DNA of 39,962 nucleotides, taken from contig JAICWE010000029.1 in the NCBI GenBank assembly GCA_025934955.1, forward strand, positions 1 to 39,962. The letters are read 5' to 3'. Shown piece by piece: positions 10,863 to 19,824 of the stretch. Made by a program: the position numbers and the translations under genes. The DNA is from Gemmatimonadales bacterium (GTDB lineage: Bacteria > Gemmatimonadota > Gemmatimonadetes > Gemmatimonadales > GWC2-71-9). The notes beneath the pieces are model-generated. The model had not been told where the DNA came from. It searched no databases and saw only the letters and a list, made by a program, of their open reading frames with translations. Each line of letters opens with the position of its first letter. The stretch's first letter is position 1.

Positions 10863-11822
10863 TCAGCCCGGCCGCACCTCCCAGAGCCATTCGACTCCCG
10901 GCTCTCGCCGGCCCGATACCAGCATTGCCGTCGAGAGCGCGTCGGCGGCGACGGCCGTCGGCGCGACGGCGGTCACCTGTTTCAGCGCCGTCGCCGGATA
11001 GCCGCTGTGCGGATCCATCACGTGGCCGCGCACATGCCGCCCGTATCGAACGACGGACACCGTGTTGGCCGATGTCGCGAGCGCGCGGTCCCGGAGCCGC
11101 ACCTCAGCGAGCGACCGTCGCCGACCGGCGGGATCCGCGATGCCGACGGTCCATCCTGACTCGCCCGGCGGCGCGCCGAGCGCGATGCAGTCGCCGCTCA
11201 CGTCGAGCAATGCGCGGTCGATGCCGAGCCGCCGGAGCACCGCGGCCGCGCGGTCCAACCCGTAACCCACGCCGATCCCGCCGAGGTCCAGCTGCGTGTG
11301 CGCGCTGGGCACCGCGACCGTGTCACCCTCGACCTGCACCACCGCCGCCTGCACCGCCGAGCGCGCCTCCGCCAGCTCGGCGGCGGACGGCTCGCGGGTG
11401 CGGGGCGCATGGAAACCCCACGCCCGCATCAGCGGCTCGACCGCCGGGTCGAACGCGCCGGCCGTGCTCGCACGGAAGCGCTCGCCGGCCGTGAGCACCG
11501 CGGCGAGATCGGCGCCGACACGCAGCGGCCGGCGGCCGGCGGAGCGGTTGAGCTCCGACAGATCGCTCGCATCGTCGAAGAGCGACAGCGCCGCCTCGAC
11601 CCGGCGGAGCTCGGCGAGCGCGGCGGCCGCCGCCTCGTAGCCGTGATCCCCCGATGCGGCGTAGAGCTGCAGGTGCACCGGCTGGCCCATCGCCCACGAC
11701 CAGCGCTCGACGAACCGGGGCCCCCTCCGCGCCGTGGCGGCGAGCGCACCGGGCCGCGCGGCACCGGCCAGCGCGGCGGCACCGGCGCCGCCGACCAGGC
11801 GGACGAAATCGCGCCGCTTCAT
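10863..11822 (-). CDS. apbE: FAD:protein FMN transferase (ApbE)
   Basis: A 319-residue periplasmic enzyme that transfers FMN from FAD onto a Thr or Ser of target proteins. The N-terminus KRRDFVRL followed by a hydrophobic stretch resembles a Tat signal. Family motifs are present: DLGGIGVGYGLD near 179-190 (usually DLGGIAKGYA), TSANT near 250-254, DPHSGYP at 270-276 (usually DPxTG), and the metal-binding Asp294. Its ATG overlaps the stop of the upstream membrane-protein gene (ATGA, 11819-11822). Two genes upstream, in the same operon, is a protein carrying the SGAT flavinylation motif, its probable substrate. I infer that the module works in extracytoplasmic electron transfer. Confidence 0.92.
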   Translation of the reverse strand: MKRRDFVRLVGGAGAAALAGAARPGALAATARRGPRFVERWSWAMGQPVHLQLYAASGDHGYEAAAAALAELRRVEAALSLFDDASDLSELNRSAGRRPLRVGADLAAVLTAGERFRASTAGAFDPAVEPLMRAWGFHAPRTREPSAAELAEARSAVQAAVVQVEGDTVAVPSAHTQLDLGGIGVGYGLDRAAAVLRRLGIDRALLDVSGDCIALGAPPGESGWTVGIADPAGRRRSLAEVRLRDRALATSANTVSVVRYGRHVRGHVMDPHSGYPATALKQVTAVAPTAVAADALSTAMLVSGRREPGVEWLWEVRPG

Positions 11823-12310
11823 CGGCCGCCGTCCGAGGCCGAGAGCTCTCCCAGGATGAAGTACGTCTGGATATAGAAGACGACGGCCATCGAGCTGCTG
11901 GACGCGACGAGCAGCCAGGCGAACGCCGGGTGCACGTAGCGCATCAGCCACATGGCGCTGAACGAGACCAGCACCGCCGCGAACGGCTCGGCGATGAGGA
12001 ACCGCCGCAGCCGCTCGCCCGGCCGGCTGCAGAACGCGAGGCACGCGCCGCTGAACGCGAAGATCGCGGCCATGCTCAATACATGCGTGTGGGTGTTGGT
12101 CAGCATCTCGGCGAAGGACTTGGGGAATTGCATCGCGGCATCGCCGCTCCCGGCGCCCGCGTCGCCGCGATACCGGAGTGCGGCGCCGGCGGGAGTGAGG
12201 CCGGTTGTGTGCCACACGAAGACCAACGACACGGTGTACCCGACCGCCTGCACGATGGTGAGCCAGCGCGCCAGCGTGCGGAGCGGCGGGGGCGCCGAAG
12301 CCCACGTCAC
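11819..12310 (-). CDS. Four-helix membrane protein in the flavinylation operon
   Basis: A predicted inner-membrane protein of 163 residues with four hydrophobic helices: about residues 12-35, 62-82, 90-115 and 120-145. Histidines lie close to helix ends: WHTTG after helix 1, HTH before helix 2 and RYVHP after helix 3. Such placement suits heme b ligation but does not prove it. I recognise no named family. The start is taken as the GTG at 12310, which overlaps the upstream stop (GTGA); an in-frame ATG at 12334 would overlap more deeply. It lies between the FMN-binding protein and ApbE, so it is a plausible electron donor or anchor for the flavoprotein. Confidence 0.75.
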   Translation of the reverse strand: MTWASAPPPLRTLARWLTIVQAVGYTVSLVFVWHTTGLTPAGAALRYRGDAGAGSGDAAMQFPKSFAEMLTNTHTHVLSMAAIFAFSGACLAFCSRPGERLRRFLIAEPFAAVLVSFSAMWLMRYVHPAFAWLLVASSSSMAVVFYIQTYFILGELSASDGGR

Positions 12311-12783
12311 TTGAGCTTCCCCTGCTGGCGCCATGCGGTCAGCTCCGAGAGCGCCTGACGTACGCCGAGCGTCACCGAGCGTGAGCTGATCGTCGCGCCG
12401 GAGATGCTCCGGATGTCCTTGCCGATCTCGAGGGGCGCGTCGGCGCCCTTCCCGCGGAACTGCTTCCGCCAGGTGTCGTACGCCACCTCGCCGCCGTACG
12501 GCTCGCGGTAGACCAGCACGTCCACGTCCTTCAGGCGATTGGCCGGATCGATCGCGACGAGGAAGGTGATCGGCTGGTCGCGACCGATAACGTTCCGCAC
12601 CTGGGCGAAGCCGAGCAGCGAATCGCCCCGCGCGATCCGCAGCACGCGCCGGCCGTCCACCGCGATCGTATCCACCCGCGTCGCCTTGCCGAACAGGCGC
12701 TCGATGGCCGCGGTGACCTTCTTCGGCGGCGCCTCCTGCGCCCGGAGCGGCGCGGCGATCGCCGCGCCGGCGAGGAGCAGCAC
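12307..12783 (-). CDS. FMN-binding domain protein, likely covalently flavinylated
   Basis: A protein of about 158 residues with a hydrophobic signal segment (LLLAGAAIAAPLRAQ) and an FMN_bind domain. The motif DIRSISGATISS near residues 123-134 contains the SGAT element in which Thr131 is the predicted site of phosphoester-linked FMN, as in RnfG/NqrC-type proteins. The start is uncertain: the GTG at 12783 is chosen, but a CTG at 12789 has a better-spaced GAGG, and no ATG is available after the porin stop at 12800. Immediate neighbours are a porin upstream and a four-helix membrane protein and ApbE downstream, which make it the natural ApbE substrate. Location would be periplasmic. Confidence 0.85.
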   Translation of the reverse strand: MLLLAGAAIAAPLRAQEAPPKKVTAAIERLFGKATRVDTIAVDGRRVLRIARGDSLLGFAQVRNVIGRDQPITFLVAIDPANRLKDVDVLVYREPYGGEVAYDTWRKQFRGKGADAPLEIGKDIRSISGATISSRSVTLGVRQALSELTAWRQQGKLK

Positions 12784-12799
12784 GCCCAGCGCTCGCGCC

Positions 12800-13954
12800 T
12801 CAGAACTGATAGCCCACCCCCAACCTGACGACGTTGCTTTCGCCGATGCCGGCGCGGTTGCGGCGGAGCTGGTAATCGCCCTTGAAGACCACGCCGCCGA
12901 CCGGCCTGTAGGTGAGCCCGAGCGTCGTGATGCGGCGCGCCAGCGAGTCGCTCCGAACGACGCCGGCGGGGACGCCGGCGTGGGTGTCGTAATTCTCGTA
13001 GCGGGCGAAGGCATCGAGGCGCTGGGAGCTTGCCGGCACGACGAGGCGGAGCACGTCGTACGCGGCCTCAGCGTAGCCGCCGCTGATCCGGTGCGCCACC
13101 TGTCCGCCGAACGCGCCGTTGATGAGCGACGCATCGCCCACGGTGACGTTGGCGACGACGCCGCGCAGACTCAACCCGCCGCGGTCGTAGCGCGCATCGG
13201 CGGCGAGGACGGTGACCGGCGCGGCGAAGGTGCCGGTGCCGATCGCCGGGTTCTGGTCGGCCGAGCCGCCGTACCAGAACGAGCCGCCGATCTTGAGGCC
13301 GGGCCGCGCCCACTCGAGTCGGCCGGTGAGCGACGGGTTGGCGAAGCTCGCGTCCTGTCCCTCCTGGCGGCCCTCGCGAATCCCTTCGTCCGCGCTGAAG
13401 CCTTCGGAGCGGAGTCCGTTCATGAGATAGACCCGGTACGCGACGCCGGCGACGCCCGGCAGCGCGCCCGCCGCGCCGATGCCGAGCTCGCGCCACGTGG
13501 TCGGGATCACGTCGTGATCGAAGTCGGGCCGCGCGACGCCATTGAAGGTGGTGGGCTCGTGGGTCTCGTTGATGATGCCGACCGGCGCGAGCAGAAGTCC
13601 GGTCCGCAGCGTGAACGCATCGGACAGACGATAGTCCAGGAAGAGCTGCTCCACGGAGACCTCGCCCGCCGGCGAGCCGTTCTCGATCTTCGCGTCCTCG
13701 ATCTCGACTTCGGAACGGACGCTCAGCTTGTCGGTGAACGCGTTCGCCAGGTAGATGACGAACCGGGTGAGATCGACTCGGCCCGGCGTCGCCGGACCCG
13801 AGGCGTTGGCGTACTGGATCTCGCCGTAACCGCCGATGGTGACGTGATTCTGCTCGACGGCGCGGTCGGCGAGCGACTGGGCATGGAGCGCGGGAGCGAT
13901 GATCAGGAGTGACGCGACGAGCGACAGCGGACCGGCGGTGCTGCGAGTCGGCAT
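12800..13954 (-). CDS. Outer-membrane porin of the flavinylation operon
   Basis: A 384-residue beta-barrel protein. The signal peptide ends ALHAQ; the mature part shows alternating amphipathic strands and a C-terminal aromatic residue (VGYQF), the usual barrel-assembly signal. Strand patterns such as LSVRSEVEIED and FTLRTGLLLAPVGIINETHEP resemble phosphate-selective or OprO/OprP-like porins and related trimeric porins. The substrate is unknown. It is the first gene of the minus-strand operon and lies 35 bases from the Fur-box-like palindrome. Linkage to an FMN-binding protein and ApbE suggests transport of a metal chelate or electron acceptor into the periplasm. That is inference. Confidence 0.85.
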   Translation of the reverse strand: MPTRSTAGPLSLVASLLIIAPALHAQSLADRAVEQNHVTIGGYGEIQYANASGPATPGRVDLTRFVIYLANAFTDKLSVRSEVEIEDAKIENGSPAGEVSVEQLFLDYRLSDAFTLRTGLLLAPVGIINETHEPTTFNGVARPDFDHDVIPTTWRELGIGAAGALPGVAGVAYRVYLMNGLRSEGFSADEGIREGRQEGQDASFANPSLTGRLEWARPGLKIGGSFWYGGSADQNPAIGTGTFAAPVTVLAADARYDRGGLSLRGVVANVTVGDASLINGAFGGQVAHRISGGYAEAAYDVLRLVVPASSQRLDAFARYENYDTHAGVPAGVVRSDSLARRITTLGLTYRPVGGVVFKGDYQLRRNRAGIGESNVVRLGVGYQF

Positions 13955-13988
13955 CGAGAGAGTCCAGGCGAGGGTGTTGGCTGTTGCT

Positions 13989-14003
13989 TGATAATTGTTC
14001 TCA
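13989..14003 (-). promoter_or_regulatory. Fur-box-like 7-1-7 operator upstream of the porin operon
   Basis: TGATAAT-T-GTTCTCA matches the 7-1-7 Fur consensus TGATAAT-N-ATTATCA at 12 of 14 positions, with one perfect half-site. It lies 35 bases upstream of the porin ATG. On the minus strand a TTGACG occurs just upstream of it, but I see no well-spaced -10 box. The AT-rich patch is conspicuous in this GC-rich DNA. Fur or a related metalloregulator is likely but unproven. Confidence 0.5.
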
Positions 14004-14116
14004 GATCGTCAATCCCTAGCACACTAGTCCCCATTCGCTTGCCTGTCAACGGAACTTCGCGGAGATTGCTTCGGTCGCGCGGTAAATGTCAGCATCATCG
14101 GCACCTTGGGAGATCC

Positions 14117-14965
14117 ATGGCTTACCTTCCGCTGCGCGGTGTCGCCCTGCCCGATGCGCCGCGTCAGGCGTACGACGCGTGGCTCGACGAGCTCGCCGGC
14201 CGCATCGCGGAGCCCGGCGCCGACTGGTACCGCATCGCGCGCGACACGCTCTATCAGCTCTACCATCCCGGCGGCGGCGACTACGAGCAGCGCATCGCCG
14301 ATCCCGCGACGCCCGCCGCCGCGCGCGCCGCGCTGCACGCCTTCGACCCCCACTGCATCACGCTCGAGCCGGAGTACTACGGGGACGTGGACGCCGAGCG
14401 GTACGCACGGGTGAAGCCGCTCCTCTGGCTCTGGCAGAGCTTCGACCGTTCGCCGCTCGGCGGCGGCAATGTGGACGTCGGCGTGCGGCTCCGCCGGCTG
14501 CTCGCGCCGCACATCTTCGCGCGCTGCGGCCGCCACTTCAAATGCTTCCAGTTCGTCGAGTTCTCCTTCGGCTACAACATGGAGGTGGGCGACGACGTGG
14601 TGGTGCACCGCCACGTCCTGCTCGACGATCGCGGCGGCATCACCCTGGGCGATCGGGTGAGCATCTCGGATTACGCCAACATCTACAGCCACACCCACAG
14701 CATCGTCGAGCAGCGCGAGGTGATCGACATGCGCACCGTCCTGGAGGAGGACGTGCGCATCACCTACCACGCGACGGTGCTCGCGGGTGTGCGGGTGGGC
14801 CGGAACGGGATGGTCGGCGCCCATGCGGTGGCGACCAAGGACGTGCGGCCCTACCACGTGAACGTCGGCATCCCCGCCAAGTCGATCCGGGTGAAGCCCA
14901 ACGCGCCGCCCGAGGCATACGCGACCGAGCGAGCCGGCGTGCGCGAGATGCGGGAGCCGCGCTGA
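14117..14965 (+). CDS. Left-handed beta-helix (hexapeptide-repeat) acyltransferase
   Basis: A 282-residue protein. The N-terminal 130 residues are helical and of no recognised family. From about residue 145 the chain reads as imperfect hexapeptide turns (MEVGDDVVVHRHVLLDDRGGITLGDRVSISDYANI), with the family-typical catalytic-type histidines in YSHTHSI and a final coil ending NVGIPAKSIRVK. This is the trimeric acetyl- or succinyltransferase fold of the maltose-O-acetyltransferase type, usually acting on sugars or small amines. The acceptor is unknown. The ATG at 14117 follows GGGAG; an ORF extension upstream has no support. It ends six bases before the histidine kinase gene, so the two are probably co-transcribed. 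Confidence 0.85.
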   Translation: MAYLPLRGVALPDAPRQAYDAWLDELAGRIAEPGADWYRIARDTLYQLYHPGGGDYEQRIADPATPAAARAALHAFDPHCITLEPEYYGDVDAERYARVKPLLWLWQSFDRSPLGGGNVDVGVRLRRLLAPHIFARCGRHFKCFQFVEFSFGYNMEVGDDVVVHRHVLLDDRGGITLGDRVSISDYANIYSHTHSIVEQREVIDMRTVLEEDVRITYHATVLAGVRVGRNGMVGAHAVATKDVRPYHVNVGIPAKSIRVKPNAPPEAYATERAGVREMREPR

Positions 14966-14970
14966 GCGCC

Positions 14971-17160
14971 ATGCGCCGCGGTGTGAGCCGGGCCGAGGCG
15001 GCGGCGGGAGCGGTGGCGCTCCTGGTAGCGGCGGTGACGGCGGCGCGGGTGATCCCCCCGATCATCGGTGCGGCGACGCTGGTCGCCGCCGTGGCCGCCG
15101 CCACGGTGCTGCTGGTGCGCGCACGCCGCCGGGCGGCGGACCTCGAGAGCGTGCGGGAAGCGACGGCGTCGCAGCTCGACCGGCGCATCAGCGAGCTCTT
15201 CTCGCTCCAGGAACTGAGCTACATCCTCTCCGAGTCGATCGCGCTCGAGCGCATCGTGGAGCAGGTGGCGCGCTACGCGATCCGCTTCCTCGAGGCCGAC
15301 GGCGCGCTGGTGGTGCTGAGCGACGATCCCGACGGCCGGCGGCTCCGCGTCGCCTCGGCACTGGGGTCGCTCGAAGGACTCGAGGGCAGCATCAGCGATA
15401 CGCTCGACACGGCGCTGGTCCGGCTGGCGGTGGGACGCGAGCGGATCGAGGTGGCGCAGGGTGTCGCGACACCGACCGTGAATCTCTTCGCCGGCACGAC
15501 GGTGCGGTCCGCCGCGGTGGCGCCGCTCCGCGCGCACGGCGTCACCATGGGCGCGCTCGCGGTGGCGGACCGGCACGCCGGTCCGTTCACCACCGAGGAT
15601 CTCTGGCTCCTCTCCACCGTCGCGACCCAGGCGTCGGTAGTGCTGGCCAACGCGCGGCTCTATGAGATGGTGCGCCGCAGCACCGAGGAATGGGAGACGG
15701 CGTTCAACGCGCTGACCGAGGGCATCGCCGTGGTCGGCGCCGACGGGCAGGTGGTGCGCGCCAACCACGCGCTCGCCCGGCTGGCGGGATTGCCGGAGTC
15801 GCAGCTGCTCGACCGGCCGTTCACCGCCGCGCTCTTCGGTGACGCGCCCGCGGCCGAGCAGCTCATCGCCGCGACCCATTCGGGCGAGCCGCCGCCGCCG
15901 CTGGTGATCCGCTCCGATCCGCTGCACCGCACTCTTCGGCTCACGGCCGCGCCGCTGGCCGCGAGCGACGGGAGCGCGACCCCGGGCGGCGCCGTGGTCG
16001 TGCTGGTCGAGGACGTGACCGAGCAGCGGGCGATGGAGTCGCAGCTCATCCAGAACGAGAAGATGGCGTCCATCGGACAGCTCGTCTCCGGCGTGGCGCA
16101 CGAGCTCAACAATCCGCTCACCTCGATCCGCGGGTTGGCGGAGCTGCTGCTCGAGCGCGGCGCCGGCACCGGCGATTACCCCAGGGAGCACCTCCGCGTG
16201 ATCTACGATCAGGCGGAGCGCGCCGGACGCATCGTGCGCAACCTGCTCACCTTTGCGCGGAAGGGCACGCCGGAAAAGACGGCAGTGGACTTGAACGACG
16301 TCGTCGCCCGCACCTCGCTGCTGATCTCCTACGAGCTCAAGCTCCGGGGCATCGAGCTGCGGCCGGAGCTGAGCGCCGAGCCGGTGACGGTGCTGGGCGA
16401 TCGCTACGAGCTGCAGCAGGTATTGCTCAACATCGTCACCAACGCGGTGCAGGCGGTGAGCGATCTGCCCGAGGGGACGCCGCGGCTCATCACCATCGGC
16501 ACGGTGCGGCACGAGGCAACGGTGGTGCTTCGGGTTCAGGACTCCGGTCCCGGCGTTCCACCCTCGCTGGTTCCCTACCTCTTCACGCCGTTCTTCACCA
16601 CCAAGGGGCCGGGCCAGGGCACCGGGCTCGGGCTCTCGCTGAGCTACGGGATCATCGATTCCCACGGCGGCCGCCTGATCTACGCGCCGCACGCCGGGGG
16701 CGCCGAGTTCGTGGTGCAGCTGCCCTACGTCGAGGACACCCGCGAGCGCGTCTCCGGCGAAACCGCCGAGATGCCGGTGCCCGCGACGCCACCCGCCGGG
16801 CGGGTGCTCGTCGCCGATGCCGATGCCTCCTCACAGCGGGTGCTCGGCGCGCTGCTCGGCAGCGAGGGTTATCAGGTGGATGCGGCGCGGAGCGGCGAGC
16901 AGGCGCTCCGGCTCGCGGCCGAGCGGCATTATGACGTCGTGATCGCCGATGCCGGCCTCGCCACCGCCGGGGGCGAGCCGCTCGCGCCGGCACTGCTGCA
17001 GCAGCGGCCGGAGTACCGCGGCCTGGTGCTGGTGGCAGGCGGCACCCGGCCCGATGACCATGCTCCCGGCGCCGCCGACCTGCACTGGGTGGGGAAGCCG
17101 TTCAACCTGCGGGAAGTCTGCGCCGCGGTGGACGAGATGCGCGCCCGGGTCGGTGGTTAG
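14971..17160 (+). CDS. GAF/PAS hybrid sensor histidine kinase
   Basis: A 729-residue sensor kinase. Two short hydrophobic segments lie in residues 8-50 (membrane anchor). A GAF domain follows at about 85-230 and a PAS domain at about 245-355. The H-box GVAHELNNPL has phospho-acceptor His377, and the ATPase domain has an N-box (IVTNAVQAV), G1 (DSGPG) and G2 (GTGLGLSLS). The C-terminal receiver domain retains the acidic pair (VADAD), phospho-acceptor Asp660 and Lys709, so it looks functional. No separate response regulator gene adjoins. It follows the acyltransferase by six bases. The signal sensed cannot be told from sequence. Confidence 0.92.
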   Translation: MRRGVSRAEAAAGAVALLVAAVTAARVIPPIIGAATLVAAVAAATVLLVRARRRAADLESVREATASQLDRRISELFSLQELSYILSESIALERIVEQVARYAIRFLEADGALVVLSDDPDGRRLRVASALGSLEGLEGSISDTLDTALVRLAVGRERIEVAQGVATPTVNLFAGTTVRSAAVAPLRAHGVTMGALAVADRHAGPFTTEDLWLLSTVATQASVVLANARLYEMVRRSTEEWETAFNALTEGIAVVGADGQVVRANHALARLAGLPESQLLDRPFTAALFGDAPAAEQLIAATHSGEPPPPLVIRSDPLHRTLRLTAAPLAASDGSATPGGAVVVLVEDVTEQRAMESQLIQNEKMASIGQLVSGVAHELNNPLTSIRGLAELLLERGAGTGDYPREHLRVIYDQAERAGRIVRNLLTFARKGTPEKTAVDLNDVVARTSLLISYELKLRGIELRPELSAEPVTVLGDRYELQQVLLNIVTNAVQAVSDLPEGTPRLITIGTVRHEATVVLRVQDSGPGVPPSLVPYLFTPFFTTKGPGQGTGLGLSLSYGIIDSHGGRLIYAPHAGGAEFVVQLPYVEDTRERVSGETAEMPVPATPPAGRVLVADADASSQRVLGALLGSEGYQVDAARSGEQALRLAAERHYDVVIADAGLATAGGEPLAPALLQQRPEYRGLVLVAGGTRPDDHAPGAADLHWVGKPFNLREVCAAVDEMRARVGG

Positions 17161-17198
17161 GCAGCCGAACCGGGCAGAGCGCCACCGTGGGCGGCGCG

Positions 17199-18602
17199 TC
17201 AGAAGCCGGCGGCGCTCGCCGGCTGGAAGGGTTCGATGGTGACGCGTCCGGACGTCTTCGCCCGTGCCTGGGCCGCGTCGGCGGCGCCCCAGAAGTTGTG
17301 ACCGGCATCGAGCGTATCCGCCCGCACGAACAGCCGCGTCGCCCGCAGGAAGACGTTGTCGAGCACCACCGTCCCCCGCCCCGCGTCGTCCACGACGAGC
17401 CCCTCGCCCACGCCGTCGAAGATGTTGCCGCGCACCTTGCTGCGCGTCGTGTGCTCCAGCACCAGGCCGCGGTCGGTGCGCGCGAGCACGTTGTCGTCGA
17501 TCCGGTAGCCGCGGCTCTCCGGCGTGTCCGCGCCCGGCGCGAAGAGCCGGATCCCGATCTTCCCGCCGATGATCACGTTGGCCGCGAGCGCGTGATCGCT
17601 CCCGTGCTCGATCGCGATGCCGGCCTCGCGTGAGCCCAGCACCGTGTTCCCCCGCACCACGTTGGCCGACGAGTAGCCCAGCCAGAAGCCGAAGGCGGAG
17701 CTGTCGGCGTGGTTCTCGATGAAGCTGTTGCCCCAGCTGAAGGTGGACTCGAACGCGTTGTGATACGCTCCGGTCGCGTCGTTCCGCAGCACGATGTTGC
17801 CGACCGACGGCTGCAGTTGCGGCGGCTGGCCGCTCAGGAAGAAGCCGTCGCCCGAGTGGGAGAGGTCGTTGTCGGCAACGACGTTCGAGTCGCTCTGCGC
17901 CCGGAGCAGCAGCGCCGCGGAGTCGCAGCCCTCGCTGTAGCTCTTGCCTTCGCACCGCACGTTGCGGCTCGCGTCGTTCCGCATGATCGAGTTGTGCGAC
18001 GAGTGCCAGAGGTGGATGCCCCAGCCGCTGTTGCGGGAGACGTCGTTGTCGGCGATGTAACTGTTGCGCGCGTTGACGAGGCCGATGCCGTTCTGCGCGT
18101 CGCGCGCGACGATGTCGGTGACGCTCGCCCCGTCGGTGCCCTTGAGCAGCACGCCGCCGCCGTACGCCTCCGCCGTGTCGGCGTGGAAGATGTCCAGCCA
18201 GTCGTGCTCGTCGTACTTCTCCGCGGTGGAGCGGAGCCGCTGCGAGCGCGAGCCCGAGAGGATGGTCCCGGCGACCCGATGCGCCCGGCCGCCCTGGAGC
18301 AGCACGCCGACCCGGTAGCCGCGCACCGTCCCGCCGACGATCGCGACCGCGTCCACGCCGCGGCTCGCGATCCCCACGCCCGTGTAGTTCCCCGGCAGCG
18401 AGTCGCCGCTCTCGATGGTGACGCCGGTGAGATCCACCCGCGTCCCCGACGCGGCCAGGATGAGCACGCCCTGCCCCATCGGATCCGCGATGCGATAGCG
18501 GCCGGGACAGATGCGGACGTCGCCCTGGAGCTGGGTCCCGGCGCGTGTGGGACGCACGCACGGAGCGGCGAGCGCGGCAAGGAGCAACAGGGACGCGAGC
18601 AT
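17199..18602 (-). CDS. Secreted right-handed parallel beta-helix protein (NosD-like)
   Basis: A 467-residue exported protein. A short signal peptide ([14 protein letters not shown]) is followed by a long run of beta-helix coils. These have the Asn/Gly/Asp pattern typical of pectate-lyase-like and NosD or periplasmic copper-binding repeats, for example NGIGLVNARNSYIADNDVSRNSGWGIHLWHSSHN. Later coils include EAGIAIEHGSDHALAANVI and GNIFDGVGEGLVVDD. No catalytic residues of a known lyase are evident. The ATG overlaps the hisF stop (TGATG), so it is the last gene of the histidine operon. The carbohydrate or surface target is unknown, and the linkage to histidine synthesis is probably only transcriptional. 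Confidence 0.85.
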   Translation of the reverse strand: MLASLLLLAALAAPCVRPTRAGTQLQGDVRICPGRYRIADPMGQGVLILAASGTRVDLTGVTIESGDSLPGNYTGVGIASRGVDAVAIVGGTVRGYRVGVLLQGGRAHRVAGTILSGSRSQRLRSTAEKYDEHDWLDIFHADTAEAYGGGVLLKGTDGASVTDIVARDAQNGIGLVNARNSYIADNDVSRNSGWGIHLWHSSHNSIMRNDASRNVRCEGKSYSEGCDSAALLLRAQSDSNVVADNDLSHSGDGFFLSGQPPQLQPSVGNIVLRNDATGAYHNAFESTFSWGNSFIENHADSSAFGFWLGYSSANVVRGNTVLGSREAGIAIEHGSDHALAANVIIGGKIGIRLFAPGADTPESRGYRIDDNVLARTDRGLVLEHTTRSKVRGNIFDGVGEGLVVDDAGRGTVVLDNVFLRATRLFVRADTLDAGHNFWGAADAAQARAKTSGRVTIEPFQPASAAGF

Positions 18603-19354
18603 CACGGCCTGACCGGGAAGCCGCGGGCGCGCAGATAGCTTCGCGCGTCGCCCAGTGAGCTTCCCTCGAAGTGGAAAATGGATGCGGCGAGCACGCCGTG
18701 CGCGCCCGCCTCGAGTGCGTCGGCCAGGTGCGGCAGCGCGCCGGCGCCGCCCGACGCGATGACCGGAATGCCCACCGCCGCGGCCGCCGCTCGCGTGAGC
18801 GGCAGATCGTAGCCGAGGCCGGTGCCGTCCCGGTCCATCGACGTGAGCAGGATCTCCCCCGCGCCGCGCCGCGCCAGCTCGGCGATCCATTCGATCGCCT
18901 CGCGCTCCGTGGGCTCGCGGCCGCCGGCGACCATCACGGTCCAGCGATCGCCGGTGCGCCGCACGTCCACCGCCGCGACGATGCACTGGGAGCCGAAGCT
19001 GTCGGCCAGCCGATCCACCAGCGACGGGTCGCGCACCAGGGCGGTGTTGACGGCGACCTTGTCCGCGCCGGCACGGAGTGCCCCCTCGGCATCCTCCACC
19101 GCGCGGATGCCGCCGCCGACGGTGAACGGGATGAAGATGCGTTCGGCGACGCGTGCGACCATGGCGAGCGTGGTGGCGCGCGCCTCCTGCGTGGCCGAGA
19201 TGTCGAGGAAGACCAGCTCGTCGGCGCCCTCGGCGTCGTAACGGGCCGCCTGCGCCACCGGATCACCCGCGTCGCGCAGCGACTCGAAGTGCACGCCCTT
19301 CACGACCCGCCCGCCCGCCACGTCGAGGCATGGGATGATGCGGCGCGCGAGCAC
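18602..19354 (-). CDS. hisF: Imidazole glycerol phosphate synthase cyclase subunit HisF
   Basis: A 250-residue TIM-barrel cyclase that uses ammonia from HisH to convert PRFAR to imidazole glycerol phosphate and AICAR, the fifth step of histidine synthesis. Landmarks are the start [10 protein letters not shown] with catalytic Asp11, GRVVKGVHF, the phosphate-binding FTVGGGIR, the second catalytic Asp in VAAVDVRR, and the C-terminal [11 protein letters not shown] start at 19354 is used, five bases after the Nudix stop. A TGATG overlap leads into the beta-helix gene. The partner hisH is two genes upstream. Confidence 0.96.
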   Translation of the reverse strand: MLARRIIPCLDVAGGRVVKGVHFESLRDAGDPVAQAARYDAEGADELVFLDISATQEARATTLAMVARVAERIFIPFTVGGGIRAVEDAEGALRAGADKVAVNTALVRDPSLVDRLADSFGSQCIVAAVDVRRTGDRWTVMVAGGREPTEREAIEWIAELARRGAGEILLTSMDRDGTGLGYDLPLTRAAAAAVGIPVIASGGAGALPHLADALEAGAHGVLAASIFHFEGSSLGDARSYLRARGFPVRP

Positions 19355-19356
19355 GG

Positions 19357-19824
19357 CTACTCGACCCGGAGCACGTCCTCGACCGGACCGGCGTCGCCGC
19401 GGCCGACGAGGATCACGATGTCGTCCAGCGCGCGGCGCTCGCGGGGCCAGGCCAGCCGCTCGCGCGCATCGCTCAAGCGGAGCCATTCCGCGCGGTCGTG
19501 CTCCTCACTCAGCCGGACCTCCGCGTCCCGGTCCACGAACGCCGCGAACATGGGAACCAGCGCGACCTCATCCTGCCGGTGCTGATAGAACAGCTCGACC
19601 CGGCTCAGGTTGTAGAGCCGCCCGGGGAGGAGACCGGTTTCCTCCAGCATCTCGCGCTGCGCCGCATCGGCGGGCGACTCGCCCGCTTCGATGTGCCCGT
19701 GCACCGTCTCCCACGCGCCGGTGCATCGCGCGCCGGGCGCGCGACGCAGGACCAGGCACTCGAGCCCGCCGGCACCGCGGCGCAGCACGTAGAGGTCCAC
19801 CAGCGACACCCGCACCGCCGTCAC
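19357..19824 (-). CDS. Nudix hydrolase inside the histidine operon
   Basis: A 155-residue pyrophosphohydrolase with a complete Nudix box at residues 43-65: GHIEAGE, then REMLEETGL, carrying all consensus Gly, Glu and Arg residues. Overall it resembles dihydroneopterin-triphosphate pyrophosphatase and general NTP-cleaning Nudix proteins. It sits between hisH and hisF, where hisA is often found. A GTG at 19824 overlapping the hisH stop (GTGA) is chosen as start; another in-frame GTG is three codons upstream. A role in cleaning phosphoribosyl nucleotides or replacing the HisE pyrophosphohydrolase is possible but speculative. Confidence 0.9.
   Translation of the reverse strand: MTAVRVSLVDLYVLRRGAGGLECLVLRRAPGARCTGAWETVHGHIEAGESPADAAQREMLEETGLLPGRLYNLSRVELFYQHRQDEVALVPMFAAFVDRDAEVRLSEEHDRAEWLRLSDARERLAWPRERRALDDIVILVGRGDAGPVEDVLRVE

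Noticed and set aside
10847..10873. Seven-base inverted repeat between the secreted-protein gene and apbE as a bidirectional terminator
   Set aside because: A 13-base loop and no T-run on either side; in this GC-rich DNA such repeats are expected by chance.
14971..17160. Degenerate receiver domain in the GAF/PAS kinase
   Set aside because: On inspection the acidic pair, Asp660 and Lys709 are all present, so the receiver looks functional.
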